A DNA stretch of 16,605 nucleotides, taken from positions 1 through 16,605 of the forward strand of contig JAFWEA010000237.1 of assembly GCA_017543005.1 (NCBI GenBank). Reading direction: 5' to 3'. The notes under the pieces are model-generated. The model was not told where the DNA came from, made no database searches, and saw only the letters and a program-made list of their open reading frames with translations. How positions within the stretch are numbered: position 1 is the first letter of the stretch; each line of letters begins with the position of its first letter. Of the stretch, positions 1 to 6,507 are shown piece after piece. This DNA is from Solobacterium sp. Lineage in GTDB: Bacteria > Bacillota_I > Bacilli_A > Erysipelotrichales > Erysipelotrichaceae. A program made the position numbers and the translations under genes.

Positions 1-44
1 AGATCTGCGACATTGTAGTTTTCATGAATCATTTTGAACTTCAT
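1..44 (-). CDS. VOC/glyoxalase-like protein, N-terminal fragment
   Basis: Only the first 14 codons are in the window; the gene runs off the left edge. The minus strand reads MKFKMIHENYNVAD then L, which resembles the opening of small vicinal-oxygen-chelate proteins annotated as lactoylglutathione lyase (metal-dependent glyoxalase I fold). The ATG at 44-42 overlaps the TGA of the upstream hydrolase gene, and the ribosome binding site AGGAGGA lies inside the end of that gene, so the two are probably translationally coupled. The family call rests on a short N-terminus recognised from memory and could be wrong at subfamily level. Confidence 0.6.
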   Translation of the reverse strand, partial: MKFKMIHENYNVAD

Positions 45-757
45 CGTGTCTCCTCCTGCTTCAGTTCCCAATGTGTTTCGTTTGCCGTATCCAGCAGTAC
101 TGTCCCTGCCGGCACCCCGATGTCTTCACGATACCGGTTAATTACACTGCGGTCATGCCAGAAATGCATCGGCAGCACATAGCGTGGATGGCAGACCGAG
201 AGAAACAGCTCCATGCCTTTTGCATAATTGTCTTCCAGACGGTCATCCAGAACCGCAAAGGCGATATCAATCGGTACACCTGCCAGTTTCCCGATCTCCC
301 GCCGGAAAACCGTTTCCTGTTCCGCCAGCCATTCCGGATCTTCCCCGGGCCAGTCCCACCAGTGAAGATCACCGGCATGATAGAGTGTCCCCTCTTCTGT
401 CTTAATCAGGTAAGCCACGCCCTCATCCGTTGACAACAGTGTCTCTACCGTGCCCAGGCCTTCCACCTCATATGTACAGTCAGCGTCCATAAACACTACA
501 TCAGCACCGGCCGGAACAGCCGGATTCCCTTTTATATCAAATGAAAGAATATATTTTGTCCTGCTATGCCTGCCGGCAAGTGTAAAGATCTCCGGATTGA
601 AATGATCGCCATGGACATGGCTGGCAAAGACAAACAGCATTTTTTCTTCGGGCAGCCGGCTCACAAAGGAAAGATCACCGCGGTAATAATCAAACAGCAG
701 CATAACCTTATCCGTTTCAACAAAGAACCCGCTGTGGCCCAGATAATCTATCTTCAT
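41..757 (-). CDS. Metallo-beta-lactamase-fold hydrolase (UlaG-like)
   Basis: A 238-residue cytoplasmic protein of the metallo-beta-lactamase superfamily. It opens with MKIDYLGHSGFFVET, typical of the UlaG/RomA-like branch. The metal-binding HxHxDH motif is visible as H47-V-H49-G-D51-H52, with a further ligand pair around H127 and D130 (YHAGDLHWWDW) and a late histidine at about 198 (PMHFWH). Length fits compact single-domain members. The substrate cannot be deduced: UlaG relatives are lactonases, but many are uncharacterised. No strong ribosome binding site precedes the chosen ATG (a weak AGAAG lies about 12 nt upstream), yet the N-terminal beta strand matches the family start well. Its last codons carry the ribosome binding site of the following VOC gene, and the stop overlaps that gene's start, so the two are co-expressed. 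Confidence 0.85.
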   Translation of the reverse strand: MKIDYLGHSGFFVETDKVMLLFDYYRGDLSFVSRLPEEKMLFVFASHVHGDHFNPEIFTLAGRHSRTKYILSFDIKGNPAVPAGADVVFMDADCTYEVEGLGTVETLLSTDEGVAYLIKTEEGTLYHAGDLHWWDWPGEDPEWLAEQETVFRREIGKLAGVPIDIAFAVLDDRLEDNYAKGMELFLSVCHPRYVLPMHFWHDRSVINRYREDIGVPAGTVLLDTANETHWELKQEETR

Positions 758-873
758 ATGCTTATCATACTTCTAATATGCCTGCATGTGGGCTATATTG
801 CCTGACTCTAAGCTCCGTCTTTTATCGATACACATTTGATGTCCTCCCATGACCCATTAAAAACAAAAAACTG

Positions 874-902
874 TTCCAAACTCCGTCTTCCTTGTGTATA
901 AT
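874..902 (+). promoter_or_regulatory. Promoter of the tRNA-Thr gene
   Basis: A perfect TATAAT lies at 897-902, 22 nt before the first tRNA base, with a weak -35 TTCCAA at 874-879 and a 17-bp spacer. Initiation is predicted near 909, giving a leader of about 16 nt. The position suits a stable-RNA promoter; the -35 is poor. Confidence 0.6.
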
Positions 903-924
903 TTGTAAGTGCCTCAGGCTATGT

Positions 925-1000
925 GCCGGCATAGCTCAGCTGGCAGAGCAACTCATTCGTAATGAGTAGGTCGCTGGTTCGAATCCGGTTGCCGGCACCA
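925..1000 (+). tRNA. tRNA-Thr (anticodon CGT)
   Basis: This 76-nt gene folds into a standard cloverleaf: 7-bp acceptor stem GCCGGCA/TGCCGGC, D arm GCTC/GAGC, 5-bp anticodon stem ACTCA/TGAGT, 7-nt loop TTCGTAA with anticodon CGT, and a T arm with loop TTCGAAT. CCA is encoded at 998-1000. CGT reads the threonine codon ACG. Its 3' half is the target of an integrative element: an exact 46-bp copy of 956-1001 recurs at 1809-1854, so the intact gene here is the copy kept at the element boundary. Confidence 0.95.
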
Positions 1001-1001
1001 T
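956..1001 (+). repeat. Left attachment repeat (within tRNA-Thr 3' end)
   Basis: These 46 bases, from the anticodon loop to one base past the encoded CCA, are identical to 1809-1854 at an offset of 853 bp. Identity breaks immediately outside on both sides (A versus T before, T versus G after). Duplication of the 3' part of a tRNA gene in direct orientation is the hallmark of tyrosine-recombinase integration into tRNA. Confidence 0.93.
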
Positions 1002-1011
1002 TAAGAAAAAG

Positions 1012-1043
1012 ACCGTAAATATGCGATTATTTACGGTTTTTTT
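1012..1043 (+). terminator. Intrinsic terminator after tRNA-Thr (inside the element)
   Basis: A 9-bp perfect stem ACCGTAAAT/ATTTACGGT (1012-1020 with 1029-1037) with an 8-nt loop is followed by a T tract (1037-1043). It lies 11 nt past the tRNA end, but on the element side of the attachment repeat, so it came with the element and now ends the tRNA transcript. Confidence 0.8.
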
Positions 1044-1093
1044 GTTTTATTTTCTGATCATAGCCTTGGTTTCTCGTGGAGACATTCGTTCAT

Positions 1094-1112
1094 TTGTGCA
1101 ACAAATTGTGCA
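1094..1112 (+). repeat. Paired TTGTGCA repeats, candidate integrase arm sites (left)
   Basis: TTGTGCA occurs at 1094-1100 and 1106-1112, 12 bp apart, with the first extended to TTGTGCAAC. A similar pair is at 1647-1666 near the other end. Short direct repeats about one helical turn apart near both ends are typical of recombinase arm-type sites; binding is inferred. Confidence 0.45.
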
Positions 1113-1256
1113 TTTTTACTGATTCATGTCTTGCATAATGGGAGACACGACATTGCAACCCCTGCAATCACATAGTCCTAAATACCGTAATTATCTGACC
1201 GGCTATTTCCACCATATCAACACAATCATCTACTTCCTCTTGTAGCATCCTTCTGA

Positions 1257-1448
1257 CAAGTAAGATTTCGTAAGTTATATGAAGAGTTATCTTGGGAAGA
1301 ACGTATCACTTTGCATGATCTGATTCTATATGAAGTCGGCCAAATATTTCGCAGTTATATGACTGATTCGGATTTACAAAAAGAAGTCAAAGCATTTACC
1401 AATTTAAAGACGAAACTGACCAACATCTCCTACACGATAGTCTTCTAA
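1257..1448 (+). pseudogene. Unidentified gene remnant in the element
   Basis: An open stretch of 63 codons ending at TAA 1446-1448, without an in-frame start near its 5' end (it begins just after TGA 1254-1256). It reads RKLYEELSWEERITLHDLIL and continues through YEVGQIFRSYMTDSDLQKEV, a composition that looks like real alpha-helical protein. I do not recognise the family. Its end overlaps, in another frame, the start of the recombinase remnant, suggesting a deletion junction near 1380-1440. It could be the 3' part of an accessory gene, or a chance open frame. Confidence 0.35.
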
Positions 1449-1633
1449 TTGCGAACAATGTTGATATAGAAACCATTGCACGCAGGTTAGGTCATAGCAA
1501 TATGGCAATTACACTGAACCGATACGGACACGCCCTACCATCTCAAGAAGAAAAAGCCGTCAACGCTTTACAGACAATGCTTGATATTCAACCCGAAAAA
1601 CCCGACTTCATACAGGTTAAAGGCATGGCATAA
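1427..1633 (+). pseudogene. Tyrosine recombinase (phage-type integrase), C-terminal remnant
   Basis: The frame ending at TAA 1631-1633 reads LLIANNVDIETIARRLGHSN followed by MAITLNRYGHALPSQEEKAV. This is the end of the catalytic domain of phage/ICE tyrosine recombinases: the LGHS box supplies the second catalytic His region, and the Y of NRYGH is the nucleophilic tyrosine. About 60 C-terminal residues are clear. Upstream, the expected HxLRH box is missing or scrambled (the frame reads DQHLLHDS), and the frame is closed by TGA at 1364-1366, so nearly 300 residues are lost. The frame reads toward the distal repeat. The family call is secure; the gene cannot be functional. Confidence 0.88.
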
Positions 1634-1646
1634 AGCCATGTTTTTC

Positions 1647-1666
1647 TTGTGCAACATTTGTACAAC
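1647..1666 (+). repeat. Paired TTGTGCAAC-like repeats, candidate integrase arm sites (right)
   Basis: TTGTGCAAC at 1647-1655 and TTGTACAAC at 1658-1666 are 11 bp apart, just after the recombinase stop codon. The first copy is identical to the one at 1094-1102. Their presence near both ends fits arm-type sites; this is inferred from pattern only. Confidence 0.45.
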
Positions 1667-1779
1667 AAATATTGGGAAAAGATTTGGGACGATCTATAAC
1701 GCCATAAAACAATTGAGGAGATAATCACACTGATTTATGCATAAATATACGGATAATCAGATGACAATCCGATATGACC

Positions 1780-1800
1780 CAAAATGATATACAAAATGAT
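1780..1800 (+). repeat. Tandem 9-bp direct repeat next to distal attachment repeat
   Basis: CAAAATGAT occurs at 1780-1788 and 1792-1800, 12 bp apart, ending 8 bp before the distal 46-bp repeat. The spacing suggests a protein-binding site, perhaps for an excision or integration cofactor, but AT-rich DNA yields such repeats by chance. Confidence 0.3.
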
Positions 1801-1808
1801 CTGTCGCT

Positions 1809-1854
1809 TTCGTAATGAGTAGGTCGCTGGTTCGAATCCGGTTGCCGGCACCAT
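1809..1854 (+). repeat. Right attachment repeat (tRNA-Thr 3' end copy)
   Basis: An exact copy of 956-1001. It starts in the anticodon loop and lacks the acceptor 5' strand, D arm and anticodon 5' stem, so it is not a second tRNA gene. It marks the distal boundary of the element. Confidence 0.93.
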
Positions 1855-1863
1855 GGTCTGAAT

Positions 1864-1886
1864 ACCGCACAGTCTGTGCGGTTTTC
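1864..1886 (+). terminator. Intrinsic terminator beyond the element, probable ancestral tRNA terminator
   Basis: An 8-bp stem ACCGCACA/TGTGCGGT with a 3-nt loop (1864-1871 with 1875-1882) is followed by TTTTCTTAT. It lies 10 nt past the distal repeat. Before the insertion it would have followed the tRNA directly, so it is probably the original terminator, now displaced by about 850 bp. Confidence 0.75.
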
Positions 1887-1900
1887 TTATTGTCTGACTG

Positions 1901-2491
1901 TCATCCTCGGGCTGCTTTTATGTTGGTGATGACCTGGCTTCTGATGCTGCTTGTCACCTTATTGCAGATCGAAGATATCTCCTCCACAGATTCACGGCAT
2001 TCGTTCATTACCCATTCAAGAATAACATTGCGGATCATGCCGATCGCCGCAATCAGGATATAGTATGTCTCATTGTCTATTGTCGGATAATTGATGTTGA
2101 TGGCTTCCCGCATCTGAAGGAACGCTGTATTCTCCAGATTTGCCTTCATCATGAGAATAAGCAGATCCTTTTTTTCTTCCATCTTCTTGATGATAGGATA
2201 AAACAGATCTTCTTCATTATTGATGGCCTTCCAGACTTCATCATTGAGAAAAGCAAGATTTTCCCTGATAAATTCCGCAAGGATCTCGCTGAATGAATTG
2301 TAATTCGAATAATACGCTGTCCTAGATACTCCCGCTTTTCTTACCAGTTCCGTTACCGATATGTCTTCCATTCTTTTGCTTTTCAGAAGCTCCAGCAGAG
2401 CCGTCTGCAGACATTCTCTTGTAATTCTGTTGGTTTCCTTATTGGATAATCTGATAATGTTACGTTTCTCCAATTCTGACTGCACCGGCAT
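1901..2491 (-). CDS. TetR/AcrR-family transcriptional regulator
   Basis: A 196-residue protein with the N-terminal helix-turn-helix of the TetR family: residues about 24-65 include ALLELLKSKRMEDISVTELV and RKAGVSRTAYYSNYNS, the canonical recognition helix followed by Y/F-x-x-F/Y-x-S. The C-terminal two thirds are helical and would form the ligand-binding and dimerisation domain. Start chosen at 2491 from an AGGAGG about 9 nt upstream. It is divergent from the radical SAM-DegV operon across 157 bp holding overlapping promoters and a perfect 13-bp palindrome (2619-2631), so it probably represses itself and that operon. The ligand is unknown. Confidence 0.92.
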   Translation of the reverse strand: MPVQSELEKRNIIRLSNKETNRITRECLQTALLELLKSKRMEDISVTELVRKAGVSRTAYYSNYNSFSEILAEFIRENLAFLNDEVWKAINNEEDLFYPIIKKMEEKKDLLILMMKANLENTAFLQMREAININYPTIDNETYYILIAAIGMIRNVILEWVMNECRESVEEISSICNKVTSSIRSQVITNIKAARG

Positions 2492-2594
2492 TGCACATCC
2501 TCCTTATTTTGACACCCCATAACAATTCGTTCGATATTTGTCATTGTCAGCAGGCGTCGCACACATCACAATGATAATGGCTTTACATTTGTAA

Positions 2595-2631
2595 TGCCAT
2601 AATACCTGTAATGGTGTGGTTTTGTCAAAAC
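2595..2631. promoter_or_regulatory. Overlapping divergent promoters with palindromic operator candidate
   Basis: On the minus strand, TTGACA (2628-2623) and TATTAT (2604-2599), separated by 18 bp, form a strong promoter for the TetR gene. On the plus strand, an extended -10, TGCCATAAT (2595-2603), could serve the radical SAM gene; its -35 is weak. The perfect palindrome GTTTTGTCAAAAC (2619-2631) covers the minus -35 and lies just past the predicted plus start point. A dimeric repressor bound there would block both promoters. Additional TTGTCA half-sites occur at 2539-2548. The regulator's identity is inferred from adjacency. Confidence 0.6.
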
Positions 2632-2648
2632 AAAGGGGAGGATTAATT

Positions 2649-3992
2649 ATGAACATTAAAACCAGAATGGCAAAATACGGCATCGAACACATGATCGATG
2701 AAATCTACAAAGACCCTGAGAAGGGTCTGCGCAAGGTGATCGACTGGGCAGAAAAATATGCAGGTGATACTTTTCAGTCACAGATCAGTCTATTCCGGAC
2801 CATTATTGAAAATCCGGAAAACCCTTATCATTCATTCTTCATCAAGGTCTTTACCGATCTTGATCCCGGTGTTGTCCGGAAACTGCTGGTGAATTTCTTT
2901 GTTTACGCCAATCTCTGTTCCTTCCCCATGGTGGAAGAAAACCGGAAAAAGTATAACTGCAATATCCCGTGGGCAATCCTGCTTGATCCGACTAGTGCCT
3001 GCAATCTGCACTGCACAGGATGCTGGGCAGCAGAGTACGGCAATAAGCTCAATCTGACTTTTGATGAAATCGATGACATCATTCGTCAGGGCAAGGAACT
3101 GGGCATATACATGTACATTTATACCGGCGGGGAACCGATGGTCAGAAAAGCAGATCTGATCCGTCTTTGTGAGAAGCATGACGACTGTGTCTTCCTGGCT
3201 TTCACCAACGGTACGCTGATTGATGAAGCATTTGCGGATGAGATGCTCCGGGTCGGCAACTTTGTGCCGGCCATCTCCCTGGAAGGCTTTGAAGGTGCCA
3301 CCGACAGCCGGCGCGGTCTCGGTGTCTACCAGCATGTCATTGATGCCATGAAGCTGCTGCGGCGGAAAAAGCTGCCATACGGTATTTCAGCTTGCTATAC
3401 AAGTCAGAATTATGAATCGATTTCTTCAGAAGAGTTCTATGATCTCATGATCAATGAAGGTGCATATTTCGTCTGGTTCTTCCACTATATGCCGGTCGGC
3501 AACAACGCTCATCTTGAACTGCTGCCAACACCGGAACAGCGGATCGGCATGTATCACCGGATCCGGAAGTACCGGGCCACGAAGCCGCTGTTTGCCATTG
3601 ATTTCCAGAATGATGCAGAGTATGTCGGCGGCTGTATTGCCGGCGGCAGAAGATATCTGCACATTAATGCCAACGGTGATGTTGACCCCTGCGTGTTTAT
3701 TCACTACTCCGATTCCAATATCCGGGAGAAAACCCTGCTGGAAGCTCTGCAGGGTCCGATGATGATGCAGTATCACGATAACATCCCGTTCAACAGCAAT
3801 ATGCTGAAGCCGTGTCCGATGCTGGAAAACTGCGGGAAGCTTCAGGAAATGGTAAAAGCTGCCGGAGCACATTCCACTGATCCGGAATCCCCGGAAGATG
3901 TTGAAAATGTCACGAAAAAAACAAGAGCCTACGCAGATGCCTGGTCACCGGCGGCCGACCGGCTCTGGGCTGAAAGCCAAAACAGACAGTAA
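2649..3992 (+). CDS. Radical SAM protein with SPASM-like C-terminus
   Basis: A 447-residue enzyme. A helical N-terminal region of about 110 residues precedes the radical SAM barrel. The cluster-binding CxxxCxxC is C118-NLH-C122-TG-C125, followed by WAAEYG; the SAM-binding GGEP is at 160-163 after YIYT. Four later cysteines, C329 (GGCIAGGRRY), C348 (DPCVF), C389 (KPCP) and C395 (ENCG), suggest an auxiliary iron-sulfur cluster of SPASM/twitch type. ATG 2649 was preferred over one 33 nt upstream because AGGGGAGG is well spaced before it. The DegV start directly follows its stop, so the two are coupled. The family is widespread in anaerobic Bacillota, and I know of no assigned reaction. TetR control and DegV partnership hint at a lipid-related substrate, but a peptide or small-molecule target is equally possible. 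Confidence 0.9.
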   Translation: MNIKTRMAKYGIEHMIDEIYKDPEKGLRKVIDWAEKYAGDTFQSQISLFRTIIENPENPYHSFFIKVFTDLDPGVVRKLLVNFFVYANLCSFPMVEENRKKYNCNIPWAILLDPTSACNLHCTGCWAAEYGNKLNLTFDEIDDIIRQGKELGIYMYIYTGGEPMVRKADLIRLCEKHDDCVFLAFTNGTLIDEAFADEMLRVGNFVPAISLEGFEGATDSRRGLGVYQHVIDAMKLLRRKKLPYGISACYTSQNYESISSEEFYDLMINEGAYFVWFFHYMPVGNNAHLELLPTPEQRIGMYHRIRKYRATKPLFAIDFQNDAEYVGGCIAGGRRYLHINANGDVDPCVFIHYSDSNIREKTLLEALQGPMMMQYHDNIPFNSNMLKPCPMLENCGKLQEMVKAAGAHSTDPESPEDVENVTKKTRAYADAWSPAADRLWAESQNRQ

Positions 3993-4853
3993 ATGAATGA
4001 CTACGTAATCCTTACAGATGCCGCCGCAGATCATGCGGATATCATGTCGTCTTTCCCCGATATTATTCCCATGCAGATAACCATGGACGGAGAAGAATTC
4101 CTCTATGGCTGCGGCGGTATCACCTGTGAGGAATTCTACACCCGGCAGAGAAACGGCAGTCATGCCCGGACATCACTGATCACCCCTTCTGTTTACTATA
4201 CTTATTTTGAGAAGTATCTTTCTCAGGGTCTCGATATTTTTTATCTCTGTTTTTCTTCAGGAATGTCCGGAACATTTCAGAGTGCCGTCATGGCTGCCGA
4301 TGATATTGCCGGCCGCTATCCGGAACGCAGAATAATCTGTGTGGACACGAAAAACGGTTCGACTCCGCAGGGATTTCTGGCCCGGGAAGCGATGCGCAGG
4401 AAACTGCAGGGATGTCCCATGGAGGAACTCGCATCCTGGGCGGAACAGCAGTGTCTGAGAATCGGCGTCTGTTTTACCGTAGATGTCCTCGAGCATCTGG
4501 TTGCCGGCGGCCGGCTGAACCCGGCAGCCGCAAAAATCGGAACTGCACTGCATATCAAACCGTTTTTGACCATTGATGCAGACGGCCGGCTCAAAGTCAT
4601 CGGTGCTCCAAGAGGGACAAAGGCCGCCATGAATGCCATGATTCAAAAGATGTCCCTGGAATGGACACCGGATATCAGCAATTATGTTCTCATCTGTCAT
4701 GGGGATGATCCGGCAAAAGCAGAAACTCTGCGCCGGCATGTACAGGATGCTTTCCCTGAGGCGGAGATAGAAGTCGGTCAGGTCGGGGCAGTCATCGGCA
4801 CCCATACCGGTCCGGGAATGATATCCCTGTGTTACTGGGGAAAACAGCGCTGA
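3993..4853 (+). CDS. DegV family protein (fatty-acid-binding, FakB-like)
   Basis: A 286-residue two-domain DegV protein. Family landmarks are the N-terminal ILTDAAAD strand-loop, RTSLITPS at about 59-66, CFSSGMSGT at 86-93, LVAGGRL at 169-175 and IGTHTGPG at 268-275; these build the fatty-acid pocket in characterised members. FakB proteins present fatty acids to the kinase FakA for phosphorylation; no FakA is in this window. The ATG directly follows the TAA of the radical SAM gene with no gap, and its own ribosome binding site is poor, so translation is probably coupled. A terminator follows at 4863-4886. The lipid bound here is unknown. Confidence 0.92.
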   Translation: MNDYVILTDAAADHADIMSSFPDIIPMQITMDGEEFLYGCGGITCEEFYTRQRNGSHARTSLITPSVYYTYFEKYLSQGLDIFYLCFSSGMSGTFQSAVMAADDIAGRYPERRIICVDTKNGSTPQGFLAREAMRRKLQGCPMEELASWAEQQCLRIGVCFTVDVLEHLVAGGRLNPAAAKIGTALHIKPFLTIDADGRLKVIGAPRGTKAAMNAMIQKMSLEWTPDISNYVLICHGDDPAKAETLRRHVQDAFPEAEIEVGQVGAVIGTHTGPGMISLCYWGKQR

Positions 4854-4862
4854 ATCAAACGA

Positions 4863-4886
4863 AAAACTGCTGCGGCAGTTTTTTTT
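4863..4886 (+). terminator. Terminator of the radical SAM-DegV operon
   Basis: Stem AACTGC/GCAGTT (4865-4870 with 4875-4880), loop TGCG, followed by eight T. It lies 10 nt after the DegV stop. The 132 bp from 4887 to the next terminator show no gene. Confidence 0.85.
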
Positions 4887-5018
4887 CATATTGCCGTCAT
4901 GGTTTCCGGGCAGTATATATGCTGACCTTTCATGGCCAAAGCAGTCTTTTCTCCATGAACCCATATGCCTAGACCGTCAGCTTTCATACAGGTTTTCCTT
5001 TCAGATGATGCCGGCCGC

Positions 5019-5048
5019 AAAAAAAACTCCTGTACCAGGATACAGGAG
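5019..5048 (-). terminator. Terminator of the DUF401-type gene
   Basis: On the minus strand, CTCCTGTA/TACAGGAG (8 bp, loop of 6) is followed by eight T (5026-5019). It lies 65 nt beyond the membrane protein's stop and faces the DegV terminator. Confidence 0.88.
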
Positions 5049-5113
5049 GCTGTGTTGATTTTGACTTTTCAGGATACGTGTACTGCGCCCTGAATATGTC
5101 CTTAATGCGGATT

Positions 5114-6349
5114 TTACAGTCCGAAAGACCGCAGAACGAAGAAGTAGCCGAATGTGAAGAATGTTGCGACAACGACCATCGGGGCGACTCTCGGAATCAG
5201 GTCAGCCAGGGTGATCTTGTAATCTTCAGCACACAATGTCAGACAGATGTGGGTCGGAGCAACCTGCATGATGATGTAGGACATGCTCATGCACAGGACG
5301 AAGATCGACAGAACCGATCCGGTCGGCCATGTTTCCATGATCATCGGGATGCACAGGACGTAGATTGCCTGGCTGCCGCCAATCAGCGGTCCGATGAAGA
5401 ACAGCAGAGCAAAGACCAGCCACATCGGGATCGGCAGCATTCCGAAGTACTTCGGCAGCAGCTGGACGACGCCGGTTGTTGCCAGAAGCTTCGAGAATGT
5501 CATGACCGCCAGTGTGTTCAGGATCAGCTTCGGCTCAAACGCAGTGATGAAGAACGGCTTGATTTCCTCAAATGTAAACTTGCTGATGAAGAAGTTTCCG
5601 ACCACAACAATCAGGACAGCCAGCCAGACCGGCGGGTTGAAGATCAGAACGATGGCAATGGCCACGACAATCGGCCAGATGCTCTGAACCAGCAGCTTGG
5701 CATAATAGCTCTTCGGCTGATCCGGAACCATGCCGGTATCCTTCGGAATCCGGCGCAGATAGACGATCCAGCCGGCCAGGAACAGAACCAGCACCATTGG
5801 CAGCATCGCCGTAACGAAGCCGCCCGGGGTGACCCGGCCGCCGGTCAGGGTAATCGCAATGAAGATACCCGAATATGTCGGCAGGAACGCTTCCGAGATA
5901 TGGCGGAAGAAGGTTGTGCAGGCTGCTTTCTCATTGGTTGTCAGGTAATCACCGATCGCTTCACGCACAATCGGTCCGCACAGGATAACGGTAGACGCAG
6001 CCGGCAGGCAGCCCAGCAGGAACGGGACAACCGAGGCATTAATACGCCGGTTGTTGAACAGGCCGCTCATGGCCAGCTGGCAGCCGGACAGCTGTTTTCT
6101 CTTTTCCATCATCCGCTGCAGGAAGGTTATGAAATACAGGACAAGCACCGCCCGGACCGTATTGGTCCCAAGCAGACCTTCCTTGACGGCAGGCAGCACC
6201 CATTCCATCGGCAGTCCGTAGATCACAATGACAATAACGCAGGCGATTGCCATCGTAAGATTGAGGGGTTTACGCAGGATCATCAGCATCACAATCAGAA
6301 AGGCAAAGAGACCGGCCATTTTCAGCAGTGACAGTACTTCAGGATTCAT
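5114..6349 (-). CDS. Polytopic membrane protein, DUF401-like putative transporter
   Basis: A 411-residue integral membrane protein with about ten hydrophobic segments from residue 7 (LLKMAGLFAFLIVMLMIL) to the C-terminus (VVVATFFTFGYFFVL). A polar, conserved-looking central stretch (PIVREAIGDYLTTNEKAACT, then FFRHISEAFLPTYSG) sits between helices and resembles DUF401 proteins of the ion-transporter clan. Substrate unknown, perhaps an organic anion by clan analogy. The start at 6349 is supported by AAGGAG upstream; an in-frame ATG 57 nt further out lacks a site and overlaps the -35 of the predicted promoter. It is divergent from an MFS transporter across 243 bp. Assignment to DUF401 is from memory of the family; membrane topology is certain. 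Confidence 0.75.
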   Translation of the reverse strand: MNPEVLSLLKMAGLFAFLIVMLMILRKPLNLTMAIACVIVIVIYGLPMEWVLPAVKEGLLGTNTVRAVLVLYFITFLQRMMEKRKQLSGCQLAMSGLFNNRRINASVVPFLLGCLPAASTVILCGPIVREAIGDYLTTNEKAACTTFFRHISEAFLPTYSGIFIAITLTGGRVTPGGFVTAMLPMVLVLFLAGWIVYLRRIPKDTGMVPDQPKSYYAKLLVQSIWPIVVAIAIVLIFNPPVWLAVLIVVVGNFFISKFTFEEIKPFFITAFEPKLILNTLAVMTFSKLLATTGVVQLLPKYFGMLPIPMWLVFALLFFIGPLIGGSQAIYVLCIPMIMETWPTGSVLSIFVLCMSMSYIIMQVAPTHICLTLCAEDYKITLADLIPRVAPMVVVATFFTFGYFFVLRSFGL

Positions 6350-6377
6350 AGCTTTTTTCTCCTTTTTGGCAACAAAG

Positions 6378-6406
6378 ACAATAACAAAAGCCCGGTTTGC
6401 CGTCAA
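6378..6406 (-). promoter_or_regulatory. Promoter of the DUF401-like gene
   Basis: On the minus strand, TTGACG (6406-6401), a 17-bp spacer and TATTGT (6383-6378) give a good sigma-A match. Initiation near 6371 leaves a 5' leader of about 22 nt holding the ribosome binding site. Confidence 0.6.
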
Positions 6407-6498
6407 TAATTATATATTTATTTCTATTTATTCATATAACTTTTACTCTATATTTTACATAGTAAGCAATTATGTTTGCGGTTATCCGGCCCCAACAG

Positions 6499-6507
6499 TG
6501 CTACAAT
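6499..6507 (+). promoter_or_regulatory. Extended -10 promoter of the MFS gene
   Basis: TGCTACAAT is an extended -10 (TGn plus TACAAT) with no good -35 at 17 bp. Initiation near 6514 would give a 5' leader of about 79 nt, which contains two crossing short helices (6513-6518 with 6542-6547; 6529-6535 with 6555-6561). Confidence 0.5.

Larger units (their letters stand above)
956..1854. mobile_element. Decayed integrative element in tRNA-Thr
   Basis: The segment is bounded by 46-bp direct repeats of the tRNA-Thr 3' end. The interior is more AT-rich than flanking genes and has no intact gene. It retains the C-terminus of a tyrosine recombinase (to 1633), a scrap of a second reading frame (1257-1448), and paired TTGTGCAAC-like repeats near both ends that resemble integrase arm sites. 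Of the 853-bp repeat unit, everything not listed separately, notably 1044-1093, 1113-1256 and 1667-1779, shows no recognisable gene. The likely history is insertion of a prophage, genomic island or conjugative element, then internal deletion leaving both ends. It could not move by itself now because the recombinase is truncated. Confidence 0.88.

Noticed and set aside
1809..1854. Second tRNA-Thr gene
   Set aside because: Only the 3' half of the tRNA is present: no acceptor 5' strand, D arm or anticodon 5' stem. It is an attachment-site copy.
4887..5018. Possible small gene between the two converging terminators
   Set aside because: No ribosome binding site followed by an open frame of meaningful length on either strand.
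5078..6331. 417-codon plus-strand open frame
   Set aside because: Antisense to the DUF401-like membrane protein; composition (Gln, Asp, His, Arg runs) is that of a reversed hydrophobic gene, with no ribosome binding site.
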